The notes below the pieces were generated by a model, which made no database searches, was not told the origin of the DNA, and was given only the letters and a program-made list of their open reading frames with translations. Below, one piece after another: positions 1 to 8,742 of a stretch of 32,006 bases of DNA. Position 1 is the first letter of the stretch. Each line of letters starts with the position of its first letter. The position numbers were made by a program, and so were the translations under genes. This DNA is from Luteolibacter sp. (GTDB taxonomy: Bacteria > Verrucomicrobiota > Verrucomicrobiia > Verrucomicrobiales > Akkermansiaceae). Where the stretch lies: the NCBI GenBank assembly GCA_021298895.1, contig JAJTHK010000093.1, positions 1 to 32,006 of the forward strand, in the 5' to 3' direction.

Positions 1-150
1 CGGATCTCGATCTCGACGAAGGTCACGTCTGCGACGCGCCACGGCTTGGGGACGGATGAAGGGGACATCCCGCGAGGCTACCGCGGAGGTTCGGGGCTCC
101 GCGAGATTTCACGGGGGGCAGCGTTTCCTTCGCTTACGATGTTTCGATTC

Positions 151-256
151 TAGCACGCCCTTCAGGGTGCGATGGGTGGGGAGCGTTTTTCCTAGGCTGG
201 TCGTCGCTTCGCTCCCCGACCCTAGGCTATTGTCTGTTATCCCTTCAGGATATTTT
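151..256. repeat. Palindrome-rich intergenic element with three consecutive hairpins
   Basis: GCCCTTCAGGGTGC (about 157-170); CCTAG(gct)GGTCG...CGACCCTAGG (191-226); TATCC-CTTCA-GGATA followed by TTTT (238-256). The two outer hairpins share the CCTTCAGG core. No convincing CDS. Confidence 0.5.
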
Positions 257-1750
257 CTATAAGGACAGAGCTTCCTGAAACGCAGCGATGATGGTTTCAG
301 CGGGTTCGTTTCCGACGGATATGCGGATGAGGTTGCTCGGGACTCCGCAGTCCTCACACCAGCTGAGTTCGTCGTAATGAGCGAGTAGGGTGTATGGACA
401 AACGAGAGTGAAAGGAGTTCCAAAGGATGGGCCTTTGGAAAGTTTTAGAGCATCATAAACCTTTGGGGCTTTTTTGGGATTTACGAGCGAGATGGAGATG
501 AGTCCGCCGTAGCCACCTTTTTTGCGTTTGATGGCATCATAGTTTGCGGTGTTGATGACCGATGGATGCCAAACGTGTTCGATGGCTGGATGGGTTTTTA
601 AAAACTCGACGAGTTTCAGGGCGTTATCGTTGATGAGTCCGTTACGCTTTGTGTAGTCCTTAATGTTAGAGAGTAGGATCTCAGCATCGGCGATATAAAG
701 CGGGGCACATTCGGCGGCATCTTCGGAAATGGAATCCCTGAGATCGGCGATCAATGGCGAATCCGAGCGGAGAGTGAGCGCTCCTGCCATGACATCGCCT
801 GTGCCAGAAATCCATTTGGTGAGCGAAGAGGTGAGGATGTCGCAGAGCGGTAGGGCATCTACATTGAGAGGGCCGACGCATGAGTCGTCCAGAACCAGAG
901 GTGTTTTAGAAAAAGCACAGGCCTCGGATATACGTTTGAGATCGATAGTGCGGAGGAGTGGGTTGGAGGGTACTTCCGAAAAGACTCCTGCAAATTCGCC
1001 AGCGCGGATGCGTTGGATCGCCTCATCGAAGGATTCGCCGACCGCTTCGATGAGATAGACGACGCCGTTTCCGAAGCGTTCTTGGATTTTCAGGGTGTCG
1101 ACGTATGGAAACTCGATTTGAAGGGTTTTCTTGCCTTCGCGTATGCCCGGGAGGGCGCGAAGAGCGGCTAGGCCAGCGGAGATGCCGCTACTGAAAATGA
1201 ATGTGTCTTCGGGGTTTCCTCCATTGAATTTTGCGATCCTGCGGGACAGGAGATGGGATTTAGATCCTTCACGGAGATTTCCATCGAGAAAGTCCTGCGC
1301 TGCACGTGAGGAAATACCCTCTCCTGAGAACCGCCAGTAAAGATTGGCTAGAGATTTGGCTTTTTCAGGAAAAACCAGAGCCTGTAGCCCGTGAAATGAT
1401 GCGGCTCGAATTGCGGTTTCAGCCTGACGCTCTAACCAACGATGGGCGCGTTGTGCGGAAAGTTTTGTTGGTAATACCAAAACATCCTCACCTTCTCCCG
1501 CAAGTTCGGTACGCGCGTTATCAAAAATGCGTTCGACGGTAGGATGTTTGAAAAAGCGGGGATATCCAGTGCGGAGTCGGCGCAATACTTTCTCGCGACC
1601 TTCCTCATAGCCGACGACTGCATCCCAAGTTGGGAGGCAGACAGAGCAGGCATGGGTGGAATCCGGTAATGGCATACCGAGATCCTCCTCTTCCCAAGCT
1701 GGATTGACTAACAGATCACGCACGGGTGGTAGATGGCTTCTTGGGGGCAA
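257..1750 (-). CDS. PLP-dependent trans-sulfuration (Cys/Met metabolism) enzyme, cystathionine gamma-synthase-like
   Basis: 497 aa. Type-I PLP fold motifs: FSSGISAGLAAL, FSEVPSNPLLRTIDL, LVLDDSCVGPLN, SSLTKWISGTGDVMAGAL (probable PLP-Lys region). Confidence 0.8.
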   Translation of the reverse strand: MPPRSHLPPVRDLLVNPAWEEEDLGMPLPDSTHACSVCLPTWDAVVGYEEGREKVLRRLRTGYPRFFKHPTVERIFDNARTELAGEGEDVLVLPTKLSAQRAHRWLERQAETAIRAASFHGLQALVFPEKAKSLANLYWRFSGEGISSRAAQDFLDGNLREGSKSHLLSRRIAKFNGGNPEDTFIFSSGISAGLAALRALPGIREGKKTLQIEFPYVDTLKIQERFGNGVVYLIEAVGESFDEAIQRIRAGEFAGVFSEVPSNPLLRTIDLKRISEACAFSKTPLVLDDSCVGPLNVDALPLCDILTSSLTKWISGTGDVMAGALTLRSDSPLIADLRDSISEDAAECAPLYIADAEILLSNIKDYTKRNGLINDNALKLVEFLKTHPAIEHVWHPSVINTANYDAIKRKKGGYGGLISISLVNPKKAPKVYDALKLSKGPSFGTPFTLVCPYTLLAHYDELSWCEDCGVPSNLIRISVGNEPAETIIAAFQEALSL

Positions 1751-1904
1751 ATGGGCAAGCCTGTTTTAAGGGTTTTGGCATGAGAAATAGCTTATTCTAG
1801 GTATTTCTGGCGCTCATCGGCCCTGAGGTTGCTTTGTCCTTGCTTCAAGGGCTTGAGTGGTGAGAATCCGCGCCCCGACCCACGGTAGATGGGTAATCAA
1901 TTCC

Positions 1905-2897
1905 ATGGACGATCAAGAATTCAAAAAAGTCATCGATGAAATAGGTGCGGTGATTTCAGCACATCAACGTTTTGTATTGATGAGCCACGTCAGGCCAGAT
2001 GGCGATGCGATAGGATCTGTGATCGCGTTGGGCTTTTCTCTGATGGCGATGGGAAAAACGGTTTTCATCATCAATGAAGACGGAGTTCCAGAGAGCTTGG
2101 AATTTTTGAAAGGATCAGAAAAAGTCACGACCCCTCCTAAAGATCCGCTTGAGGTAGAGGTTGCGATCGCACTCGATACGGCAACCAAACCGAGATTGGG
2201 CGACGGCTCGCTGCATGCGGCTTCCAAGGCTAAAATTTGGTTGAACATCGATCACCACATTTCCAATCCAGCATACGGAGATATCAATTTGATCGACGCA
2301 AGGAAACCGGCGACGGGTCAGATTATTTACGAATTGATCAAAGCCCTAGGTTATCCCATCCCCGATGAAACCAGGGATGCCGTCTATGTCGCGGTATCGA
2401 CCGATACCGGATCGTTTCAATACGGATCGACCACGGCAGCGACTTATGAGCTCGGTGCAGATTTGATCAGACGTGGCTTGAATGTCGGAAAGATCAACGC
2501 CGATACTTACGATAATCATCCATATCGGAGATTGGAGTTGATGCGTGCATTGTTGAATACCCTACAAATTTCCGACGACGGGCAACTTGCTTGCTGGGAG
2601 TTGTTGGATCAAACGAGACTCGATCTGAATCTCCAGCCAGACGACAGTGAGGGACTCATCGATATGATCCGCTCGGTGAAAGGTGTGCGTGTCGCCGCGT
2701 TTTTTGAAGAATTACACGATGGTAAAATTCGGGTATCGATGCGTTCGAAAGATTCCGGAATCAACGTATGCAATGTTGCAACGGAATTCGGTGGTGGTGG
2801 ACATGCGTTGGCAGCCGGAATTCGCATGGCGGGACCGCTCTCTGAGGCGAAGCCAAAAGTTCTATCGGCCTTGAAGCAGGCATTGGCTTCACAATAA
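1905..2897 (+). CDS. nrnA: DHH-family phosphoesterase, NrnA-like (oligoribonuclease/pAp phosphatase)
   Basis: MSHVRPDGDAIGS, NIDHHISN, STDTGSFQYG, EFGGGGHALAAG. The ORF is open from a GTG at 1857; the ATG at 1905 is the likelier start. Next to truB-ribF, as is common. Confidence 0.85.
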   Translation: MDDQEFKKVIDEIGAVISAHQRFVLMSHVRPDGDAIGSVIALGFSLMAMGKTVFIINEDGVPESLEFLKGSEKVTTPPKDPLEVEVAIALDTATKPRLGDGSLHAASKAKIWLNIDHHISNPAYGDINLIDARKPATGQIIYELIKALGYPIPDETRDAVYVAVSTDTGSFQYGSTTAATYELGADLIRRGLNVGKINADTYDNHPYRRLELMRALLNTLQISDDGQLACWELLDQTRLDLNLQPDDSEGLIDMIRSVKGVRVAAFFEELHDGKIRVSMRSKDSGINVCNVATEFGGGGHALAAGIRMAGPLSEAKPKVLSALKQALASQ

Positions 2898-2912
2898 TAA
2901 TTTCAATATAAG

Positions 2913-3647
2913 ATGAGAAAACAAGCTGAAGAATACAACGGTCCCAGTGGGGTGTTGTTAGTTGATAAGGCACCGGACATGACATCGCATGATGTGGTGG
3001 CGATTGCGAGACGTGCTTTAAATACCAAGAAGATCGGTCACTGCGGAACGCTCGATCCCATGGCGACCGGTTTGTTGATGCTTGTCATCGGCAAAGCGAC
3101 TAAGATCCAGGACTTGCTGATGAGCGAAGACAAAGTTTACGAAGGAACCCTGACTTTAGGTCAGCGCACCAGCACTCAGGATAAAGAGGGAGAAGTGTTA
3201 GAAACTCGTGAGGTAGGAAATTTATCCGAAGCCGATATCCGTGGTGCATTCGAGATCTACAAAGGCGAATTTGAACAAATGCCACCGATGGTTTCCGCGA
3301 TCAAAATGGATGGGGTGCCGCTATACAAATTGGCGCGCAAGGGCGTGGAGATTGAGCGGAAATTGCGACCCGTGCGTGTGACGGGCTATGAAATCAAACG
3401 AGTCGAGCTTCCAGAAGTCGATTTCCGGGTCGATTGCTCAAAAGGTTTTTATGTCCGCACTTATGCGAATGATATCGGCGAAAAACTCGGCTGTGGGGCT
3501 CACCTCAGTGCGTTGCGTCGGACTCAATCGGGAAAATTCAATTTGGATCGTTCTGTGACGGTGGCGCAACTTAAAGAGGCGAATCCTGAGATATTGCTTA
3601 AAGCCTTGATCTCATTGGCAGAAATTTCACTGATGCGCGGAGCGTAA
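2913..3647 (+). CDS. truB: tRNA pseudouridine(55) synthase TruB
   Basis: GVLLVDKAPDMTSHDVV, KIGHCGTLDPMATGLL, MPPMVSAIKMDGVPLYKLARKG, CSKGFYVRTYANDIGEKLGCGAHLSALRRTQSGKF. Confidence 0.97.
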   Translation: MRKQAEEYNGPSGVLLVDKAPDMTSHDVVAIARRALNTKKIGHCGTLDPMATGLLMLVIGKATKIQDLLMSEDKVYEGTLTLGQRTSTQDKEGEVLETREVGNLSEADIRGAFEIYKGEFEQMPPMVSAIKMDGVPLYKLARKGVEIERKLRPVRVTGYEIKRVELPEVDFRVDCSKGFYVRTYANDIGEKLGCGAHLSALRRTQSGKFNLDRSVTVAQLKEANPEILLKALISLAEISLMRGA

Positions 3648-3654
3648 AAATGTC

Positions 3655-4569
3655 ATGCCTATCCGTCTCGACAAGCTTGAAGATCTGGCGCTTCAGCGAG
3701 GACCGCTGCACCTAGCGCTTGGCGTGTTCGATGGCGTCCACATCGGTCATCAAGCAGTAATCGATCAAGCGGTTCAATCCGCAAGGGCGAGTGGGGGAAT
3801 GTCGTTTGTGGTAACCTTTTCTCCACATCCTATCCGAGTCATTGCAGCCAGCAAAGCCCCCAGCTCGCTGCTCGCCACACTTGATGATAAGGCCTCAGTC
3901 ATGAAATCTCATGGGGTAGATGGCTTGCTGGTGATCCATTTCGATCATCAATTTGCGGCGATGCCGGCTGAGAATTTTGTCAGAAAACTCTGTGCGGCAG
4001 ATGTCGCATCCATATCGGTGGGCGAGGATTGGCGTTTTGGAAACAAACGACTCGGTGATGTGAATCTGCTTAAATGCATGGCTGATGAGTTAGGATTCCA
4101 GCTTTTTGCCGTGCCTCCGGTGATCTGGGACGGGGAGCGGATCAGCAGCACCCGCATCCGCCAAGCAATCCGCGATGGCAACTTTCACGAGGTTGAAGCC
4201 ATGCTTGGTCGTCACTACGAGCTATCAGGGAGAGTGATCGAGGGTCAGAAACTTGGTCGAACCTTGGGTTTTCCCACTGCGAATTTGCATTTTGCTGATA
4301 TGCAGCTTCCTAATGACGGGGTCTGGTTGGTCGAGGTGAATGGCGAGTTGCGCGGGGTTGCTAACCTCGGGGTGCGGCCGACCGTTGACGGCACCACAAG
4401 AACCCTGGAAGTGCATCTTTTGGATTTCTCTGGCGATCTTTACGGACAAATTCTTCGGGTTCGGTTTGTCCATTTCATCCGTGAAGAAAGGAAATTTCCC
4501 AATATCGACGCGCTTAGGGAGCAAATCGCGGCAGATGTCCTCGAAGCCCAAAAAATAACGTTTGACTAG
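3655..4569 (+). CDS. ribF: Bifunctional riboflavin kinase / FAD synthetase RibF
   Basis: ALGVFDGVHIGHQAVI, FVVTFSPHP, GEDWRFGNKR, SSTRIRQAI, GRTLGFPTANL, GVANLGVRPTV, EVHLLDFSGDLYGQ. Confidence 0.97.
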   Translation: MPIRLDKLEDLALQRGPLHLALGVFDGVHIGHQAVIDQAVQSARASGGMSFVVTFSPHPIRVIAASKAPSSLLATLDDKASVMKSHGVDGLLVIHFDHQFAAMPAENFVRKLCAADVASISVGEDWRFGNKRLGDVNLLKCMADELGFQLFAVPPVIWDGERISSTRIRQAIRDGNFHEVEAMLGRHYELSGRVIEGQKLGRTLGFPTANLHFADMQLPNDGVWLVEVNGELRGVANLGVRPTVDGTTRTLEVHLLDFSGDLYGQILRVRFVHFIREERKFPNIDALREQIAADVLEAQKITFD

Positions 4570-4592
4570 ATACTGTTTAAATGAACAGTATC
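4569..4592 (+). terminator. Hairpin at the ribF stop codon (possible transcript end)
   Basis: GATACTGTT-TAAATG-AACAGTATC, 9-bp perfect stem starting at the ribF stop; no U-tract follows. Confidence 0.35.
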
Positions 4593-4746
4593 TCGCATGA
4601 GCTCACGCGAATACAGAAGATTGAGGTGGAAACTGATGAGGATCGAACTACGTCGGAAATTATGGTTGTGTATCCGTCAGTGGAGAAAAGGCCACAGAAC
4701 CAGGATCGAACAGCTCGAATTTAGGCTTTAGAATCGTTTTTGCCAT

Positions 4747-6162
4747 TTAGACCGTTTGCCCATTCGCGTCAATTTAAGGGTCTAAGTCCGCAACCACTTT
4801 GATGTAGCGATGATCGTTTGCGTTTACATCGGCTAATATGCCTGAGGTCTATCGGGATTTCTGACTTCAAGCTTCGCAATATACGCAGCCGCCCGGATAG
4901 CCATATGAAGAGTTTTTCCACGCTAATTTCTAGGCGAGGCTTCCACTTCTGAACCCATTTTTGAATCTTGATTGCCAGAGCAGAGAAAATCATCGCGGTA
5001 AGAATCAACGCATGCAAATGAACGCGGCTTGTTATCCGATTGAGAGCCCTGCGCATCTCCAAGGATTGCTTCCATGCTCGGAAATGAATCTCAATTTCCC
5101 AGCGCTGACGATACAGCCGAACAAGTTCGTCCAATCCGCATTTGTCCGCAGGAATGTTTGTTATGAGTATATCCCAGTCCTCCCTTTGAAGAGATCGTTT
5201 GCTTGCCTGTGTGCCGTTGCGTCTGCGTTTGTCTTTTCTCTGTTGTCTGCGACGCGACGCCACCTCTGGACTGGAGCGAACAGCAATCAAGCGTGCACGA
5301 TGTTTTTGTTCGGTGAGTGTGACCTCAATCTCTATAAAATTCTCCGTTGTTCTTGATAGCAGTTCTTCAAGAGTTGTTCCATCCAGTAATCTAACACTTG
5401 CTTGTCCATGGAGGCGGCTCAACCAGTAAGCTGATTGAGATTCGATGTAGGCAAATGAACTTACGTCAAAATAACCCATATCGCGTAACACCAAATCCCC
5501 TTCCATTATCATGGGTAGAAGCTCTGGCCCTAAAGATCGATCCTGCACATATCCTTGAGTTTCTTTTTGGCGTAGTAGCTCTCCACTCACTAGATCCATG
5601 ATCACATCGATCTTCGCTCCGGAAGTGACACCGCTGTTGTTCGCTACGGCGCGGAACGAAGGATGATTTTTTGGATGCATGCGCATTTGAGTGGCGTCTT
5701 CCAAAATGATTCTACGAAAAGGATAAGATCCATCCTCCTCTTTCATATTGAGAGTAGAGAGACCAACATGTTTCAAAACGGCCTCAAGAAACCCTATCAC
5801 CTCCGGCTTCATTCGTTGATGTAGAGCCTGGCGTGATAGAGTCCTTACTTCGCATTCACCCAAGCTAGCAGCCATCTGACTGAAAGAAGCGTTTCCTGTT
5901 GAGATGGCTTTAAACAAAGTGAGGAGCAATCCTTCGGCGGAGAATTTTTTGTTATTCCGAACGATGAGTCCGCATTGTAGCGCGATGGCTTTGAGATCGG
6001 GAAGAGCGGCAAAAGTGCCAACAGCTAAAGCTGTTGGTTGGGTATGGTTTCTGAACATACCAAGCCTGCCGACCTCAATAACTTGTCAAACTTTATTTTT
6101 GTAAATCTATGAGAATAAGTGACTTATGTGCTTAAATTGACGCGAATGGGCAAACGGTCTAA
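4747..6162. mobile_element. IS4-type insertion sequence with long terminal inverted repeats
   Basis: AGACCGTTTGCCCATTCGCGTCAATTTAAG at 4749-4778 is the exact reverse complement of 6131-6160, extended by TT outside; an inner TAAGTC also matches after 4 mismatched bases. It encloses a transposase ORF. No clear target-site duplication seen. Confidence 0.9.
4769..6058 (-). CDS. IS4-like DDE transposase
   Basis: 429 aa. RIILEDATQMRMH and LVLRDMGYFDV (D residues), and LVRLYRQRWEIEIHFRAWKQSL (YREK-like signature Y-x2-R-W-x-I-E). The stop codon lies inside the left TIR. Confidence 0.9.
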   Translation of the reverse strand: MFRNHTQPTALAVGTFAALPDLKAIALQCGLIVRNNKKFSAEGLLLTLFKAISTGNASFSQMAASLGECEVRTLSRQALHQRMKPEVIGFLEAVLKHVGLSTLNMKEEDGSYPFRRIILEDATQMRMHPKNHPSFRAVANNSGVTSGAKIDVIMDLVSGELLRQKETQGYVQDRSLGPELLPMIMEGDLVLRDMGYFDVSSFAYIESQSAYWLSRLHGQASVRLLDGTTLEELLSRTTENFIEIEVTLTEQKHRARLIAVRSSPEVASRRRQQRKDKRRRNGTQASKRSLQREDWDILITNIPADKCGLDELVRLYRQRWEIEIHFRAWKQSLEMRRALNRITSRVHLHALILTAMIFSALAIKIQKWVQKWKPRLEISVEKLFIWLSGRLRILRSLKSEIPIDLRHISRCKRKRSSLHQSGCGLRPLN

Positions 6163-6190
6163 GTCGGAAAAATCCGCTCATTCGACGATT

Positions 6191-6637
6191 TTACTTCTCT
6201 CGTGGATAACTCCAGTCGTGTTCAAGCCCTTTGGCGAATGTGTATTTGTCATTCTTGTCGCCTCGACCGCTCTTGTCGGTATAGTGGGTATGGTCTACGA
6301 GACTCAGGCTGCCGTCAGCAAGTAGAGTTAGTTTCTGGGTTATAGTTGCAAAGTTCAAATTCCAGGTAAGAGACAATACCTTGCCGCCTTCTTCGATTTT
6401 CGCTGTAGATTCTTTCCAATCGCATTCAGTTGGGTAGCAACGTCCCCACATGTGGGCAATGAGTTTATCTCCTTCCTGGCGGATGTGGACTCGCGTAACG
6501 CCACCAGTGTTAAAGTCCTTGTTGCACCATTTGCCTACGAACGGCGAAACCGCTTTGTCTTCTCCGTGCGCAGATAATGATGCACAGAAAACCAGAATGA
6601 AGCTTAGGAGCCATTTTAGAGTGAGTTTTTTATTCAT
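6191..6637 (-). CDS. Small secreted protein of unknown function
   Basis: 148 aa with a signal peptide (MNKKLTLKWLLSFILVFCASLSAHG) and a compact domain containing MWGRCYPTECDW. Confidence 0.65.
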   Translation of the reverse strand: MNKKLTLKWLLSFILVFCASLSAHGEDKAVSPFVGKWCNKDFNTGGVTRVHIRQEGDKLIAHMWGRCYPTECDWKESTAKIEEGGKVLSLTWNLNFATITQKLTLLADGSLSLVDHTHYTDKSGRGDKNDKYTFAKGLEHDWSYPREK

Positions 6638-7122
6638 AATATTTATTATTAAATTTCAGCATTGATTAGTGTGTGAAATTTCAGCTACCGCAACCCTTTT
6701 CTTTTTTTTGTATATACATGATTTTCATGTAGGTTTTTTATCCTAATGACGGATGCGTGCATAACATTCCGCTCATTGACCCTCCCAACTGAAGTTGAGA
6801 TTAAGAATGAGCATCGCAAGTGATAGCAGAACAGTCGTCATACGACCCGTCGTGATACAAAGCGACTAGTCGCTATTGATAGGGCAGAAAATTGCAACAC
6901 TCGAGATCATGACTCATGAGCCTGAGCATCATCAAGGCAGAAATCCATGATGTTCTTGTTTCAATCTGATCCGCAATTGGGACTGAGAATGCGAAGCTGG
7001 AACATCCTTCGTTCTCTTTGTTACCTTCTGTTCAAAACATAATATTTCCGGAGCAAGCAGAGGATGGGTATTTACAGAGATTTACCGTTTGAACCCATCA
7101 ACCTGAAGAGCTGCGGATGAGG

Positions 7123-7148
7123 AAAAACAAGGGACAGGAATGTCCCTT
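7123..7148 (-). terminator. Rho-independent-like terminator downstream of map
   Basis: Minus strand AAGGGACA-TTCC-TGTCCCTT followed by GTTTTT: 8-bp perfect stem plus T-run. Confidence 0.6.
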
Positions 7149-7201
7149 CTCCTCAACAGCGGGGGACGAAATATGAGGGGCAGGAATGTCCCTTCTCCTC
7201 A
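7130..7201. repeat. Pair of 26-bp hairpin-forming direct repeats (REP-like doublet)
   Basis: AGGGACAGGAATGTCCCTTCTCCTCA (7130-7155) and AGGGGCAGGAATGTCCCTTCTCCTCA (7176-7201), one mismatch, 46-bp period. Confidence 0.75.
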
Positions 7202-7213
7202 TAAAACCGTTTC

Positions 7214-8014
7214 TCAAAGAGCAGGAATACCGATTTGCTCAGGCAGAGCGACGCGTGGGCGGTCTGTTAGAATTTCGGGATCACCGTGGGTGATGAGCAC
7301 GGTGTGTTCGAAATGTGCGGAAGGCTTTCGATCTGCGGTGATGACGGTCCAACCATCATCGAGAATACGGACTTCTGGGACACCAGCGTTGATCATGGGC
7401 TCAATGGCGAGAGTCATGCCTGGCATCAAGGTTGGGGATTTACCACGTGGGCGGAAGTTGGGAACTTGGGGTTCTTCGTGAAGTTTTCTACCAACCCCGT
7501 GGCCAACGAATTCGCGGACGATGGTGAAACCGAAAGGCTCGGCATATTCCGCAACGGAGCCGCAGAGATCGGCCAATTTTCTACCAGCACGGGCATGAGA
7601 GATGGCTTCGTAAAGTGATTGCTCCGTTACGGCGAGGAGGCGTTTGGTTTCGAGAGGAATTTCACCACAAGCCACGGTGCTGGCATTGTCTCCGATGAAT
7701 CCGCTTTTGATGATCCCAACATCGATTTTGACAATATCACCCAACTGGATGCGACGTGGTCCGCCGATACCGTGAACCACTTCTTCGTTCACCGAAATAC
7801 AAATCTGCCCAACGAATCCGCGGTAACCCAAAAACGCACTTCGACAATCGTTCTTCGCCATGAGATCAGCCGCAAGTTGATCGATCTCCTTGGTCGTCAC
7901 CCCCGGTTTCACCTCGGCGAGCAATTGCTGCAAAATCTGCGAAGCAATTTTTCCCGATTCGCGCATGCGATCGATTTCTTTGGGGGATTTAATAGGAATA
8001 CGAACGCGCATCAT
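7214..8014 (-). CDS. map: Methionine aminopeptidase, type I
   Basis: IKSPKEIDRMRESGKIASQIL, FVGHGVGRKLHEEPQVPNF, PGMTLAIEPMIN, SAHFEHTVLIT. Confidence 0.97.
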   Translation of the reverse strand: MMRVRIPIKSPKEIDRMRESGKIASQILQQLLAEVKPGVTTKEIDQLAADLMAKNDCRSAFLGYRGFVGQICISVNEEVVHGIGGPRRIQLGDIVKIDVGIIKSGFIGDNASTVACGEIPLETKRLLAVTEQSLYEAISHARAGRKLADLCGSVAEYAEPFGFTIVREFVGHGVGRKLHEEPQVPNFRPRGKSPTLMPGMTLAIEPMINAGVPEVRILDDGWTVITADRKPSAHFEHTVLITHGDPEILTDRPRVALPEQIGIPAL

Positions 8015-8037
8015 AAGATAAAGTAGCTTGGTAAATG

Positions 8038-8679
8038 TTAGGAAATGGATTCGATGTGCGCGAGGATGTTGGAGGAAATCGCATCACGACTTTCGGTGGC
8101 CGGAACGGAGAACAAGCAGCCAGCTTCACGGTAATGATCGATGACTGGAAGCGTGTAAGCGACGTATTCCGTATGACGATTCTTGAAATTCTCTTCGTCG
8201 TCATCTTGGCGTGACTTGGCTGCACCGCCGCATACTGGACAATTTCCTAATACGAGTTCATCGGTCTTTCCAGACCAACGACAATCCGGACATTCCACTC
8301 GACTGCGAATGCGACTAACTAATTTTTCATACGGAGCGACGAGAGCAATCGCGAGATCGATTTTCTTGGCGCGTTTAGAAAGCCATTGATCGAGATAATG
8401 CGCTTGGCCGAGGCTACGGGGAAAACCATCTAACACCCATCCGTTTTTTGAATCATGCCTGTCTAACCATTCGCCGAGGATGGGTTCCATCAAAGCGTCT
8501 GGCAAATAGCCGCCACGTGCGAGAATGGGTTCTGCGGCAAGACCAAGATCGCAACGCGTCTCGATCGCCTCACGCAACAACGCTCCGGTGCTCAGGTAAT
8601 TAAGACCCAAGCGTGATGCGATCGCCCGGCCTTGAGTGCCTTTTCCTGAAGCGGGTGGACCTAGAAGAACGATTCTCAT
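8038..8679 (-). CDS. adk: Adenylate kinase
   Basis: MRIVLLGPPASGKGTQ, LSTGALLREAI, WVLDGFPRSLGQA, and a Cys4 zinc LID (CPDCRWS...CPVCGG). Confidence 0.95.
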   Translation of the reverse strand: MRIVLLGPPASGKGTQGRAIASRLGLNYLSTGALLREAIETRCDLGLAAEPILARGGYLPDALMEPILGEWLDRHDSKNGWVLDGFPRSLGQAHYLDQWLSKRAKKIDLAIALVAPYEKLVSRIRSRVECPDCRWSGKTDELVLGNCPVCGGAAKSRQDDDEENFKNRHTEYVAYTLPVIDHYREAGCLFSVPATESRDAISSNILAHIESIS

Positions 8680-8742
8680 TGGATCAAAAACTCAGGAATA
8701 AGTAGATGAAATAGGAGATCCGCCCTAACGGTGAACTCTAGA

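Noticed and set aside
56-262. Plus-strand 68-aa ORF at the left edge
   Set aside because: Covers a palindrome-rich intergenic element; peptide looks like translated repeat.
4639-4711. Two AGGATCGAAC motifs resembling tRNA T-arms on the minus strand
   Set aside because: No acceptor stem, D-arm or anticodon arm could be built around either copy.
4961-5601. Plus-strand ORFs across the transposase
   Set aside because: Antisense to the clear IS4 transposase CDS.
7129-7148. Interpreting the GGGACA/TGTCCC hairpin as a riboswitch
   Set aside because: It lies 3' of map and convergent to the upstream region, with a T-tract; terminator/REP is the simpler explanation.
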